A stretch of 38,906 bases of DNA, from contig JAKQHS010000083.1 in the NCBI GenBank assembly GCA_029557915.1, forward strand, positions 1 to 38,906. The letters run 5' to 3'. The position numbers and the translations under genes are program-made. Positions 1 through 8,754 of the stretch are shown here, piece by piece. Each line of letters starts with the position of its first letter. Within the stretch, counting starts at the first letter, position 1. This DNA comes from Bacteroidota bacterium. GTDB lineage: Bacteria; Bacteroidota; Bacteroidia; Chitinophagales; Saprospiraceae. Below the pieces are notes generated by a model. That model was not told where the DNA came from and did no database searches. It saw only the letters and a program-made list of their open reading frames with translations.

Positions 1-97
1 TGGGAGTTGGAAGCTGGAAGCTAGGGGAGGAACTACAAACTCTCGGAACTGCCAGGCTAAAACGCCCTAACTTCTAACTTCTAGCTTCTAGCTTCTA
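1..97. repeat. Inverted heptamer array at the 3' end of sucA
   Basis: Two arms of 7-bp units face each other. The left arm (about 6-26) has GTTGGAA, GCTGGAA and GCTAGGG. The right arm (68-97) has TAACTTC twice and TAGCTTC twice. GAAGCTAG at 17-24 is the exact reverse complement of CTAGCTTC at 81-88. The sucA stop codon (reverse complement of 95-97) lies inside the right arm. Read on the sucA strand, the unit is TAGAAGC, so a TAG recurs every 7 bases and falls in all three frames. It could fold into a hairpin at the end of the sucA transcript. The array may continue left of the window. Confidence 0.8.
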
Positions 98-2821
98 CCC
101 AGCCTTCTCCTGCTCAAAACACCTTTCCAGCAAGGATACCAACTGTGCATCATGGACCTTTTTATATCCGGTGGCGACGGAAGGGGAGGCGGGACGGGAG
201 ATGAGTTCAAAAACCCCGGGCAGCTGCAGGTTCATATATGACCAGGCCCCCATATTGGCCGGCTCTTCCTGTACCCAGTAATGTTTGGCTTTTTTATATT
301 TTTCCAGCAAGGCCTGGACCTGGCTTTGGGACAGGGGATACAGTTGTTCAATTCTCACCAGGGCGATGTCTTCCCTTTTGTATTCCGTCCTTCTCCGAAG
401 CAATTCATAATAAATCTGGCCGGTGCAGAAAAAGACTTTTTTGATTTTTTTTGCGTATTCGGCCGCGGGGTCGTCAATGACTTCACGGAATTGGTTTTGC
501 CCGGACAATTCGTCCAGGGAGGACACACAAAAGGGATCCCTGAGCAATGATTTTGGAGACAGAACGATCAATGGTTTCCGGAACGGACGGGCCAACTGGC
601 GCCGGAGCGCATGAAAAAAATTGGCCGGTGTGGTGATATTGCAAATGCACCAGTTGCAGTCCGCGCTGACCTGGAGGAAACGCTCCGGTCGGGCGTTGGA
701 ATGTTCGGGTCCCTGGCCGTCGTATCCGTGGGGAAGCAAAAGGACCAGACCGCTCATCCTTTGCCATTTGGATTCGGCGGAAGCGATGAACTGGTCCACC
801 ATGGTTTGGGCGCCGTTGTAGAAATCGCCAAACTGGGCTTCCCAGATCACCAGGTGGCCGGGAGTGGTGAGGGAATATCCGTATTCAAAACCCAGTACCC
901 CGAATTCCGATAACAGACTGTTGTATATAAAAAACCGTCCGCTTGCACCCGGCAGGGTAGTGAGCCGGTTATATTCAGCATTGGTCTCGGCATCATAGAC
1001 CACGGCATGCCGGTGGGAGAAGGTCCCCCTTTTCACATCCTGGCCGCTGATCCGTACATTTTTTCCTTCAGCCAGCAAGGAACCGTAAGCAAGCAGTTCG
1101 GCCAGCGCCCAGTCCAGTTTACCGGAGGCTGTGAGTTCGCGATAGGATTTCAACATCCGGTTGATTTGCTGTAAAGGCTGAAACCCATTGGGTAAATTCA
1201 ACAGGTGATTTAAAATTTGGTCCCGGAGTCCGGCTTCAATGCCGGTCACCGGGGAGGATTCAAAATCCCTGGGGTCATTGGATTTGGTCAATGCTTTCCA
1301 GGCCAGGTCGGGTTCCTGGTAGGTATAAGGCAGGGGTTTCTGTTTTACCATATCCAGACGGTCCTGCAGCATATCCCAGAATTTTTTTTCCATGAGTTCG
1401 GCAAGGTCTTTTTGCACCTCGCCCCTTGCGATTAGTTTCTGGGTGTACAATTCCCTGGGATTGGGGTGGGTGGAGATGATCTTGTACATTTCCGGCTGGG
1501 TAAACTTCGGTTCATCCGATTCGTTGTGCCCGTGTTTTCGGTAACAAACCATGTCGATGTACACGTCGGTGTTGAAGGTCTGCCGGTATTCCGCAGCCAG
1601 TTCCGAACAAAAGATCACGGCCTCCGGATCGTCCCCGTTGACATGAAAGACCGGGGCCTGGATGGACGTCGCGACACTGGTTGAATAGGTGGACGTACGC
1701 GCATCGTCGAAATCCGTCGTAAAACCGATCTGGTTGTTGATCACAAAATGGATGGTTCCCCCTACATAATAACCCCTGAGCTGGCTCATCTGGGCAGTTT
1801 CGTAGACGATGCCCTGCCCGGCAATGGCGGCATCGCCGTGGATGAGGATCGAGAGGATCCGGTCATAATTGCTCTGGTAAAGCACGTCGGCCTTCGCCCT
1901 GGCCATGCCCATCACCACCGGATTGACGGCTTCCAGGTGGGAAGGATTGGGGGCCAGCCTCAGGTATACGGTTTTACCGCCGGCGACTTCCACCTGGGAG
2001 GAATAACCCTGGTGGTATTTGACATCTCCCGATCCAAAACTCAGGTCGGGAACGGCAGTGCCTTCAAATTCGGTGAAAATCTGTTCGTAGGTTTTTCCGA
2101 CAATATTGGCCAGGATATTGAGCCTGCCCCGGTGGGCCATGCCGATGATGACCTCTTCCACTCCTTGTTCCACTCCGGATTCAATCAGGGCATCCAGGGC
2201 CGGGATGGTCGTCTCCCCGCCTTCCAGGGAAAACCGTTTTTGCCCGACGTATTTTTTATGGAGGAATTCCTCAAAAATCACGGCTTCGTTGAGTTTTTGC
2301 AGGATGCGTTTTTTCTGGTCGAGACTGAGACCAAAATCCTCTTCCATGGCCCTCTTCTCGATCCGGTCCCTGAGCCACATCCGTTTTTCCTTGTTATTGA
2401 TGTGGTTGTATTCAAAGCCGATGGACCCGCAATAGATCGCTCTCAGCTTATCCAGGATTTGCCGCAGGCTTGCTCCCGGGAGGTTCAACTCCCCGCCTGC
2501 AATAAAATTCTGATCCAGGTCCTGCTCGCTCAACCCATAATCAGCCAGGTCCAGATGCGGATGGCGGTCCCGGCGTTTGCGGATGGGATTGGTGAGGGAC
2601 AGCAGGTGGCCCCGGTCCCTGAAGCCGTGGATCAGCGCCATGACCTTAAATTCTTTTTCCAGCTTGCCGGTCAGATCTCCATCCGCCTTGTCCGCAAAAT
2701 CAAAGCCGTTGAAAAAAGCCTTCCAGCTGTCATCCAGGGTTTCTTTATTGGAGAGGTATTGCTGGTAAAGTTGGTCTATATAGCCGGGATCGGCATTGAA
2801 GACCGCCGAAAAATCTTTCAT
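95..2821 (-). CDS. sucA: 2-oxoglutarate dehydrogenase E1 component
   Basis: Thiamine-diphosphate-dependent E1 subunit of the 2-oxoglutarate dehydrogenase complex, which decarboxylates 2-oxoglutarate in the TCA cycle and passes the succinyl group to E2 lipoate in the cytoplasm. The product is 908 aa, the family's usual length. The N-terminus (MKDFSAVFNADPGYID) is the typical E1 docking segment. Family motifs are G-M228-AHRGRLN, H328-GDAAIAGQG, NNQIGFTT and H698-GYDGQGPEHS, followed by the C-terminal E1 domain with VRIEQLYPL. An upstream in-frame TTG at 2861-2863 would add 14 residues. I prefer the ATG at 2819-2821 because homologues begin at this sequence and the leader before it is A-rich. 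No E2 gene is visible here; a repeat array lies directly at the stop. Identification is firm. Confidence 0.97.
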   Translation of the reverse strand: MKDFSAVFNADPGYIDQLYQQYLSNKETLDDSWKAFFNGFDFADKADGDLTGKLEKEFKVMALIHGFRDRGHLLSLTNPIRKRRDRHPHLDLADYGLSEQDLDQNFIAGGELNLPGASLRQILDKLRAIYCGSIGFEYNHINNKEKRMWLRDRIEKRAMEEDFGLSLDQKKRILQKLNEAVIFEEFLHKKYVGQKRFSLEGGETTIPALDALIESGVEQGVEEVIIGMAHRGRLNILANIVGKTYEQIFTEFEGTAVPDLSFGSGDVKYHQGYSSQVEVAGGKTVYLRLAPNPSHLEAVNPVVMGMARAKADVLYQSNYDRILSILIHGDAAIAGQGIVYETAQMSQLRGYYVGGTIHFVINNQIGFTTDFDDARTSTYSTSVATSIQAPVFHVNGDDPEAVIFCSELAAEYRQTFNTDVYIDMVCYRKHGHNESDEPKFTQPEMYKIISTHPNPRELYTQKLIARGEVQKDLAELMEKKFWDMLQDRLDMVKQKPLPYTYQEPDLAWKALTKSNDPRDFESSPVTGIEAGLRDQILNHLLNLPNGFQPLQQINRMLKSYRELTASGKLDWALAELLAYGSLLAEGKNVRISGQDVKRGTFSHRHAVVYDAETNAEYNRLTTLPGASGRFFIYNSLLSEFGVLGFEYGYSLTTPGHLVIWEAQFGDFYNGAQTMVDQFIASAESKWQRMSGLVLLLPHGYDGQGPEHSNARPERFLQVSADCNWCICNITTPANFFHALRRQLARPFRKPLIVLSPKSLLRDPFCVSSLDELSGQNQFREVIDDPAAEYAKKIKKVFFCTGQIYYELLRRRTEYKREDIALVRIEQLYPLSQSQVQALLEKYKKAKHYWVQEEPANMGAWSYMNLQLPGVFELISRPASPSVATGYKKVHDAQLVSLLERCFEQEKAG

Positions 2822-2977
2822 TTTGATTGAGTTTTGAAACCCTCCGCGGGTTTGGCCGGACAAAAATAAGCCCTATTTGAATGAAGCCCGGAGGTATTTA
2901 TATTATTATTTATTTTAATTTGTAAAGGGTTATTTATTAATTGCATAAACATATACAATTTTTTACCATACCTTTCC

Positions 2978-3008
2978 TTGTCTGATTGATCATTTAATGG
3001 TATCTTTG
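2978..3008 (+). promoter_or_regulatory. Bacteroidota-type promoter of rpsT
   Basis: TTG at 2978-2980 and TATCTTTG at 3001-3008 are separated by exactly 20 bases. This matches the Bacteroidota primary sigma consensus (TTG ... TAnnTTTG). Transcription would start around 3014, giving a leader of about 25 nt before the rpsT ATG at 3040. It is the best promoter match in the window. Confidence 0.75.
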
Positions 3009-3039
3009 CGCCCGCATTTAAACCATTTAATTCTAATCA

Positions 3040-3294
3040 ATGGCAAATATCAAAGGTTCACAAAAACGGGCCGAACTGGCTGAAGTCAGGCGAACAGCAA
3101 ACCGTTTTAATAAAAAAACAGCCCGTACAGCGATTGCGCGGCTTCGTGAAATCACCGACAAAAAGGATGCTGAAACCTTTATGAAAAAGGTCAACAGCCT
3201 GATCGACCGGCTGGCCAAAAAGAATACCTGGCATAAGAACAAAGCCGCCAACCTGAAAAGCTCCCTGAGCAAGCATGTAAACAGCCTGAAATAA
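3040..3294 (+). CDS. rpsT: 30S ribosomal protein S20
   Basis: Small-subunit protein that binds 16S rRNA early in 30S assembly. It has 84 aa, the usual size, is highly basic, and carries the family pattern: start MANIKGSQKR, a central RLREITDKKDAE segment, and KKNTWHKNKAANLKSSLSKH near the end. Its own promoter lies upstream and a hairpin terminator directly downstream, so it is probably monocistronic. The leader is A/T-rich without a Shine-Dalgarno sequence, as is usual in this phylum. Confidence 0.97.
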   Translation: MANIKGSQKRAELAEVRRTANRFNKKTARTAIARLREITDKKDAETFMKKVNSLIDRLAKKNTWHKNKAANLKSSLSKHVNSLK

Positions 3295-3324
3295 ATTCGT
3301 TTTATTTTCTGAAAAAAATATGCG

Positions 3325-3367
3325 CTGGTGCATTGGAGTCTGTCCATGCACCAGTTTTTATTTTTAA
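3325..3367 (+). terminator. Intrinsic terminator after rpsT
   Basis: CTGGTGCAT (3325-3333) and ATGCACCAG (3346-3354) form a perfect 9-bp stem around a 12-nt loop, followed by a T-rich run (TTTTTATTTTTAA from 3355). It lies 30 bp after the rpsT stop and ahead of the reductase gene at 3386. Confidence 0.8.
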
Positions 3368-3385
3368 CGCGAACTTTACCGCTCC

Positions 3386-4450
3386 ATGTTTTTTCCGGCC
3401 ACCATCTCCGCGATCTATCCGCTCACTGCCCATGCGGTAAGCATTGAAATAGCAGTCGCTGCGGAAGACCAGGCTCATTTTAAGTTCAAGGCTGGACAGT
3501 ATCTGACGCTGCGCATTCCTTCCCTGGACAAGTCGGCGCACCGTTCTTATTCCCTGAGTGCGGCGCCCTATGAAAATATCCTGAGGATCGGGGTCAAAAA
3601 GGTCAGTCAGGGCATGGTCTCTTCCTGGCTTTGCAATCAGGCCAGACCGGGGGACCGGCTTGAGGTCATGTCCCCTCAGGGCAATTTTATCGTTCCGGAA
3701 CACCGCGAACCCCTCTGCCTGGTCGCTTTCGCTTCGGGCTCCGGCATTACCCCTGTCTTGTCCATCATCAAAGAGGAATTGCACAGACATCCGGAAAGCC
3801 GGGTCCGGTTGTTCTATGGCAATAAAAATGCAGCCTCCGCCATGTACACCGGAGACCTGGAAGCCCTCTCGGCAAATCACCCGGGCCGGATCGAAATCAA
3901 TCATATTTATACCGAACAAAAGACCGGGCAGGCGGATACGGAAGGACGCATTGACCGGGGCAAGCTCGAACAATGGAAGTCTTATTTGTTTGACCTTCAG
4001 AAAACGGACTATTTTATCCTGTGCGGCCCGGGAACCATGGTCTCCCACCTGGAGGAATCCCTGATACAATATGGGATTCCGAAGGACAAGATCCTCACGG
4101 AATTGTTTTCCGCTCCTTCCCAGGTTCACAAAACACCAGAACAAAGCGCCGCCCTCCCTGAATTACAGGAAGGGTACACGATCCGTATCAGGTTTGAAAA
4201 GAAAGTGCATGCGCTGAAGGTCAATTCCAATAAAGAGGTCATCCTCGACCTGGGCTTAAAACAAAAACTCGACCTGCCCTATTCCTGTAAAAGCGGCGTA
4301 TGCAGTACCTGCCAGGCAAAGCTCCTCTCCGGGGAAGTTAAAATGGACAACAATTACGTCCTCAACGAAGCTGAATTAAACCAGGGACTGATCCTCACCT
4401 GCCAAAGCCATCCCCTGACCCCGGTCGTAGAGGTGGATTATGATCTTTAG
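3386..4450 (+). CDS. FAD/2Fe-2S oxidoreductase of the PaaE / ferredoxin-NADP reductase-like family
   Basis: A 354-aa flavin reductase with a ferredoxin tail. It moves electrons from NAD(P)H through FAD to a 2Fe-2S centre and on to a partner enzyme in the cytoplasm. Visible parts are the FAD-binding RSYS motif (R53-S56), the nucleotide-binding GSGITP loop (118-123), a CGPGTMV segment near residue 215, and a C-terminal plant-type ferredoxin domain with ligands C301-x4-C306-x2-C309-x29-C339. The order matches PaaE, the reductase of the phenylacetyl-CoA epoxidase, but no paaA-D genes are present, so the physiological partner is unknown. It follows the rpsT terminator, and no strong promoter was seen between the two. 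Family identification is firm; substrate is open. Confidence 0.88.
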   Translation: MFFPATISAIYPLTAHAVSIEIAVAAEDQAHFKFKAGQYLTLRIPSLDKSAHRSYSLSAAPYENILRIGVKKVSQGMVSSWLCNQARPGDRLEVMSPQGNFIVPEHREPLCLVAFASGSGITPVLSIIKEELHRHPESRVRLFYGNKNAASAMYTGDLEALSANHPGRIEINHIYTEQKTGQADTEGRIDRGKLEQWKSYLFDLQKTDYFILCGPGTMVSHLEESLIQYGIPKDKILTELFSAPSQVHKTPEQSAALPELQEGYTIRIRFEKKVHALKVNSNKEVILDLGLKQKLDLPYSCKSGVCSTCQAKLLSGEVKMDNNYVLNEAELNQGLILTCQSHPLTPVVEVDYDL

Positions 4451-4457
4451 GGAATTC

Positions 4458-4522
4458 CCTTCCTCCCTTCCTCCCTTCCTCCCTTCCTCCTTTCGCCTTT
4501 CGCCTTTCGCCTTTCGCCTTTT
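4458..4522 (+). repeat. Pyrimidine-rich 8-bp then 7-bp tandem array
   Basis: Four copies of CCTTCCTC (4458-4489) run straight into four copies of CTTTCGC (4490-4517) and a degenerate tail. It begins 7 bp after the stop of the reductase gene. The period changes from 8 to 7 within one array. Unlike the arrays at 1, 13338 and 21542, no inverted arm is present. Confidence 0.85.
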
Positions 4523-4559
4523 TCCGAATTTGATTACTTTTAAAAACTAATCCAATGCC

Positions 4560-5447
4560 ATGGCTTATTCTGATTCCCGATATGGATACGGCGGATACAC
4601 GAGGCGGACCGGATTCCGGTGGGGCGGCCTTTTGATGGCGCTCCTGCTGGCCGGTTATGCCCTGTGCAAATATTATTCATCCTCTCAGTATAACGAGATC
4701 ACCGGTGAAGAACAACATGTGGGCGCCATTACCAAAGAGCAGGAAATCGCTTTAGGGCTGGAGAGTGCGCCTTATATGGCACAGCAGCACGGAGGACTCT
4801 ATCCCGATGAAAGAGCCCAGGCCTATGTCAAAAAGGTGGGGCACCGGATTGTCCAAAATTCCGTGGTCCAAAAATCAGGCTATCAATATGATTTTCACCT
4901 GCTGGCGGATCCTCAATCGGTCAATGCTTTTGCCTTGCCGGGAGGCCAGGTTTTTATTACCCTGGCCCTCTTCTCCAGGCTGGAAAATGAAGACCAGCTG
5001 GCCGGGATTTTCGGGCACGAAATCGGCCATGTCATTGCGCGGCACGGTGCGCAGCGCATGGCCCAGCAGGAACTTGCCCAGGGTTTGACGGGGGCCGCCG
5101 TCATTGCAGCAGGAGATTATCAATCCGCACAGGGTATCCAGATGATCGCCAATCTGATCAGCATGAGTTACGGCAGGGACCAGGAACTGGAATCCGATGA
5201 CCTCGGGGTGCGTTTCATGTACGAAGCCGGGTACCGGCCGGAAGCCCTGCTCGATGTCATGAGGATCCTCGAAGCCGCCTCGCAGGGTCAGCGTCAACCA
5301 GAATTTTTCAGTACCCATCCGAGCCCGGAAAACCGGCTCCAAAAAATCCAGGATGCCATCGATAAATATACCCGGGGAAAACCAAATCAGATCAGTCCGT
5401 CGGAAGAACCCATTATCAAACTCAAGGATCCAAATCTCCAGTTTTGA
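4560..5447 (+). CDS. M48-family zinc metalloprotease, membrane-anchored
   Basis: A 295-aa peptidase related to BepA/Oma1-like M48 proteins, which act in envelope protein quality control. One hydrophobic segment (about residues 21-40) probably anchors it, with the catalytic domain outside the cytoplasm. The zinc site is clear: H153-E-I-G-H157, with E209 in E-L-E-S-D as the likely third ligand (E-x-x-[AS]-D is the family form). FALPGGQVFI and the C-terminal STHPSPENRLQKI are also typical. The N-terminus is rich in Tyr, Gly and Arg. A second ATG lies 5 bp upstream in another frame. The gene sits between two repeat arrays and is probably transcribed alone. No TPR domain follows, unlike BepA. Confidence 0.9.
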   Translation: MAYSDSRYGYGGYTRRTGFRWGGLLMALLLAGYALCKYYSSSQYNEITGEEQHVGAITKEQEIALGLESAPYMAQQHGGLYPDERAQAYVKKVGHRIVQNSVVQKSGYQYDFHLLADPQSVNAFALPGGQVFITLALFSRLENEDQLAGIFGHEIGHVIARHGAQRMAQQELAQGLTGAAVIAAGDYQSAQGIQMIANLISMSYGRDQELESDDLGVRFMYEAGYRPEALLDVMRILEAASQGQRQPEFFSTHPSPENRLQKIQDAIDKYTRGKPNQISPSEEPIIKLKDPNLQF

Positions 5448-5461
5448 GCGGTGTCCATGCA

Positions 5462-5500
5462 AACTTGCTAACTTGTCAACTTGCTAACTTGCCAACTAAC
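5462..5500 (+). repeat. 8-bp tandem array (AACTTGCT) before the heme cluster
   Basis: Units are AACTTGCT, AACTTGTC, AACTTGCT, AACTTGCC and a partial AACTAAC. The array starts 14 bp after the M48 stop and ends 5 bp before the ATG of the DUF1549/DUF1553 gene, so it occupies most of the gap. The 13-mer AACTTGCTAACTT at 5462-5474 and 5478-5490 recurs inverted at 11545-11557, after the third gene of the cluster. Confidence 0.85.
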
Positions 5501-5505
5501 AAAAA

Positions 5506-8500
5506 ATGATCAGGTCTTCTATTCAAAGTATATCGTGGTTGGCATTGACCTCAGGCTTGGTGCTCGGGCAGTTATTCTTTTCCTGCAAGGGGGAGAAAGA
5601 GGATGCCAGGCTTCCGGATGTGGTGGACTTCAATTTTCATATCAAACCCATTCTGGCGGATCGTTGTTATAAATGCCACGGGCCGGATGAAAAGGCGAGG
5701 GAAGCCAACCTGAGACTGGATATCCGGGACGGGATTTTCGGAAAAACAAAAAAGGGTGAAAAAATAATCGCCGCCGGAAATCCGGACCGCAGTGCGCTCA
5801 TCCAGCACATCTATTCCACCGATCCGGAAAGGTCGATGCCCCCTCCGGAAAGCAATCTGAGCCTGTCTGAACTGGACAAGGCCATGCTCAGGAAATGGAT
5901 CAGTCAGGGTGCAAAATGGAAACCGCACTGGGCCTTTTTGCCCCTGGAAGAAATAAAGCCTCCCAAAGTCAGGTCCGGAGCGGAAATGCGGAATCCCATT
6001 GACCAGTTTATCCAGGCCCGACTTGAAAAGGAAGGAATAAAGCCTTCACCCCAGGCGGACCCGGAACGCCTGCTGCGGAGGATCTACATGGATCTCACCG
6101 GTTTGCCTCCTTCGGTGGAAACGATGGATGAGTTTTTAAAAGAACCCAGTGATGCGAAACTGAAGGACCTGGTGGAACAATTGTTCCGCAGCGATGCCTA
6201 CGCCGAGCGTATGGCCATGGATTGGCTCGATCTGGCCCGTTATGCGGACAGCCACGGGTACCACGCCGATGGCTGGAGATCGATGTACCCCTGGCGGGAC
6301 TGGGTGATCAAAGCCTTTAAAGAGAATATGCCTTTTGACCGGTTTGGGACCTGGCAGCTTGCCGGCGACCTTCTGCCGGAAGCCACGGAAGAACAAATCC
6401 TGGCCACGGGTTTCAACCGCAATCACCAGATCACGGCGGAGGGTGGGGTGATCGATGAAGAATACCGCATGGAATATGTCTTCGACCGCGTCAATACCAC
6501 GGCTACTGCTTTCCTGGGCCTCAGCATGAAATGCGCCCAATGCCACGATCACAAGTTTGATCCGCTCAGCCAAAAAGAATATTTCCAATTCAGCGCCTTC
6601 TTCAATAATGTGGACGAATTGGGTATGAACAGCGACGATGGCAATTGCGGTCCCACACTGCTGCTCCTGCCGGACAGCAGCAAACAACAACTGGCGGCCA
6701 TTCGCGCCCAATTAGAGAAACTGGATTCAGAACTCAAAGCCCATGAGGATGAAGTCCTGCACGGGGAATCCCATCTCAAGCCTGCCTTGAATCCGGTGAA
6801 GCCCATTTCCACGCCGCTGGAAATCCATCTTCCCCTGGACAAAATCACCAAAGGCAAAAACAACAGGGAAATTTTCGATTCCAATCCCAAAGCCCAGGTT
6901 GCCGGCCAGGTAAACCTGGAGCAGGGAATCCGCGGAAAGGCAGCTTGCCTGGATGATGAATACGAAGGAATCTTTATTGAAGATGCCGGCCTCTTTGACC
7001 GCCACCAGCCATTTAGTGCAGGGACCTGGATCAAGCCGGATACCGGCAAAGGATTTAAAACCATTTTCTGTAATTCCGGCGACAAAAATTCACTCTGGCG
7101 GGGCTGGGATGTTTTGATCGATACCGGTGGCCGGATTCTCTTCCGCCTGATCCATGCCTTGCCTCATGACCAGTTGAAAATACGGACCCTGGACAAGATC
7201 CGTTTTCAGGACTGGCAGCATGTGATGGTCACCTACGATGGCAGCGGCAGGGCGGCAGGCATGCGCGTCTTCCTCAACGGTAAACGCTGTGAGGCAAGCA
7301 TAGAATACGACCAGCTCGCGAGGTCCATCTTGCCCGTGGATGGTGAATTTAAGCAGGTCCCTCGACCTTTGCGGATGGGAAGATGGAATGAGACCTTTTC
7401 CGGCGAGATTGCCTTTATGAGGGGTTGTTTTGATGACCTCAGGCTGTACAGCCGGACCCTGAGCACCCTGGAAATTGCAAACCTTGCCGGCGCTGAAAAG
7501 CAGGTCCATGATCCGGAAACCCTCGCGGAGGACTACCTGCTGAACCGGGATGAAAAACATCATCAATTGCTGAACCGGATTAGGGAGCTGGTGTCGCAAG
7601 AAACCCGGATCAATGGCGGAGCCACCGAAGTGCAGGTCATGGATGAAGACCGCCCCAGGCCTGCCTATCTTCTGGAGAGAGGAATCTATTCCGAAAGAAG
7701 GGAACAGGTCTCTCCCGGCACCCCGGCCAGTGTCGGTTCTTTTCCAACGAATCTTCCCCAAAACCGTCTGGGCCTGGCCCAATGGATATTCGATAAAAAA
7801 AATCCCCTGACCGCAAGGGTGACGGTCAACCGGTACTGGCAACTCTTTTTTGGGAAGGGTATCGTGGCTACACCGCACGATTTTGGCAACCAGGGCGCCT
7901 TGCCAAGCCATCCGGAATTGCTGGACTGGCTGGCCGGCCAATTCATCGAACATCAATGGGACCTTCAATGGTTGATCCGGACCCTGATCGAATCAGCAGC
8001 CTACCGGCGCGCTTCCCATCCGAGGGAAGATCTGAAAGAGGTGGATCCGCAGAACAACCTCCTGGCCAGGGGCCCGGCCTTCCGGCTCCCGGCGGAAATG
8101 ATTCGCGACAATGCTCTTTCTGCAAGCGGCCTCCTGGTGAATAAGACCGGAGGGGAACCGGTGAAACCTTATCAGCCCGACAATATATGGGGTGAAAAAA
8201 GTTTTTTCTCTCCGAAGTATCTGGTCTATCAACAGGACAGCGGCGCCAATCTTTACCGGAGGTCCATGTACACCGTGATCAAGCGCACCTCGCCTCATCC
8301 GGCCATGATCACCCTGGATGCAAGCGACCGATCGACATGCCTGGTGCAGCGGCCTTCCACCAATACTCCCTTGCAGGCCCTGATCCTGCTCAACGATCCC
8401 ACCTATATCGAAGCGGCCCGCGTCCTGGCTCAGCGGTTGATAAAAGAAGAAGGGAAGGACCTGGAAAGCCGGATCATACATGCGTTCAGGAGCCTGACCG

Positions 8501-8712
8501 GGCGCCGTCCCAGCAGCCAGGAACAAAAACTTCTGGAAGAACTGTACGAGACGGAGAAGGAACGGTTCAGCAAGGCCCCGGAAAAGGCCCGCCAGTTGAT
8601 CTCTATTGGAGAATCCCCGGTGGACGAGGGCCTGGACCTGGTGGAAACCGCTGCCCTGACCGTAGTCAATAATACGATCATCAACCACGACGAATCCTAC
8701 ATGCTGAGATGA
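5506..8712 (+). CDS. Lipoprotein with PSCyt1 heme, DUF1549, LamG-like and DUF1553 domains
   Basis: A 1068-aa exported protein of the type first recognised in Planctomycetes. A lipoprotein signal ends at C27 (LFFSC). The PSCyt1 domain holds a c-type heme site, C54-Y-K-C57-H58. DUF1549 (about 160-370) contains a second CxxCH, C343-A-Q-C346-H347. A concanavalin/LamG-like domain (about 440-640; LPLDK, HQPFSAGTWI) comes next, then DUF1553 (about 745-1010) with NRLGLAQW and VNRYWQLFFG. The domain order is known for the family; biochemical function is not established, although such genes often lie near polysaccharide and sulfatase loci. It is the first of three closely spaced genes (42 bp, then a few bp), probably one operon. 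The ATG follows an A-rich leader. Confidence 0.9.
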   Translation: MIRSSIQSISWLALTSGLVLGQLFFSCKGEKEDARLPDVVDFNFHIKPILADRCYKCHGPDEKAREANLRLDIRDGIFGKTKKGEKIIAAGNPDRSALIQHIYSTDPERSMPPPESNLSLSELDKAMLRKWISQGAKWKPHWAFLPLEEIKPPKVRSGAEMRNPIDQFIQARLEKEGIKPSPQADPERLLRRIYMDLTGLPPSVETMDEFLKEPSDAKLKDLVEQLFRSDAYAERMAMDWLDLARYADSHGYHADGWRSMYPWRDWVIKAFKENMPFDRFGTWQLAGDLLPEATEEQILATGFNRNHQITAEGGVIDEEYRMEYVFDRVNTTATAFLGLSMKCAQCHDHKFDPLSQKEYFQFSAFFNNVDELGMNSDDGNCGPTLLLLPDSSKQQLAAIRAQLEKLDSELKAHEDEVLHGESHLKPALNPVKPISTPLEIHLPLDKITKGKNNREIFDSNPKAQVAGQVNLEQGIRGKAACLDDEYEGIFIEDAGLFDRHQPFSAGTWIKPDTGKGFKTIFCNSGDKNSLWRGWDVLIDTGGRILFRLIHALPHDQLKIRTLDKIRFQDWQHVMVTYDGSGRAAGMRVFLNGKRCEASIEYDQLARSILPVDGEFKQVPRPLRMGRWNETFSGEIAFMRGCFDDLRLYSRTLSTLEIANLAGAEKQVHDPETLAEDYLLNRDEKHHQLLNRIRELVSQETRINGGATEVQVMDEDRPRPAYLLERGIYSERREQVSPGTPASVGSFPTNLPQNRLGLAQWIFDKKNPLTARVTVNRYWQLFFGKGIVATPHDFGNQGALPSHPELLDWLAGQFIEHQWDLQWLIRTLIESAAYRRASHPREDLKEVDPQNNLLARGPAFRLPAEMIRDNALSASGLLVNKTGGEPVKPYQPDNIWGEKSFFSPKYLVYQQDSGANLYRRSMYTVIKRTSPHPAMITLDASDRSTCLVQRPSTNTPLQALILLNDPTYIEAARVLAQRLIKEEGKDLESRIIHAFRSLTGRRPSSQEQKLLEELYETEKERFSKAPEKARQLISIGESPVDEGLDLVETAALTVVNNTIINHDESYMLR

Positions 8713-8754
8713 CCCCATTGAAACCCATTCCACTTTCCGCAAAACCCGATTGAG

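Noticed and set aside
1748-2830. 360-codon open frame on the plus strand inside sucA
   Set aside because: It is antisense to a firmly identified sucA; its translation is low-complexity shadow sequence with no recognisable domain.
2861-2863. TTG as the sucA start, giving 922 aa
   Set aside because: The ATG at 2819-2821 gives the N-terminus typical of the family; the extra 14 residues have no support.
3302-4144. 280-codon minus-strand frame over the PaaE-like reductase
   Set aside because: The plus-strand gene has complete FAD, NAD and 2Fe-2S motifs; the antisense frame has none and begins inside the coding region.
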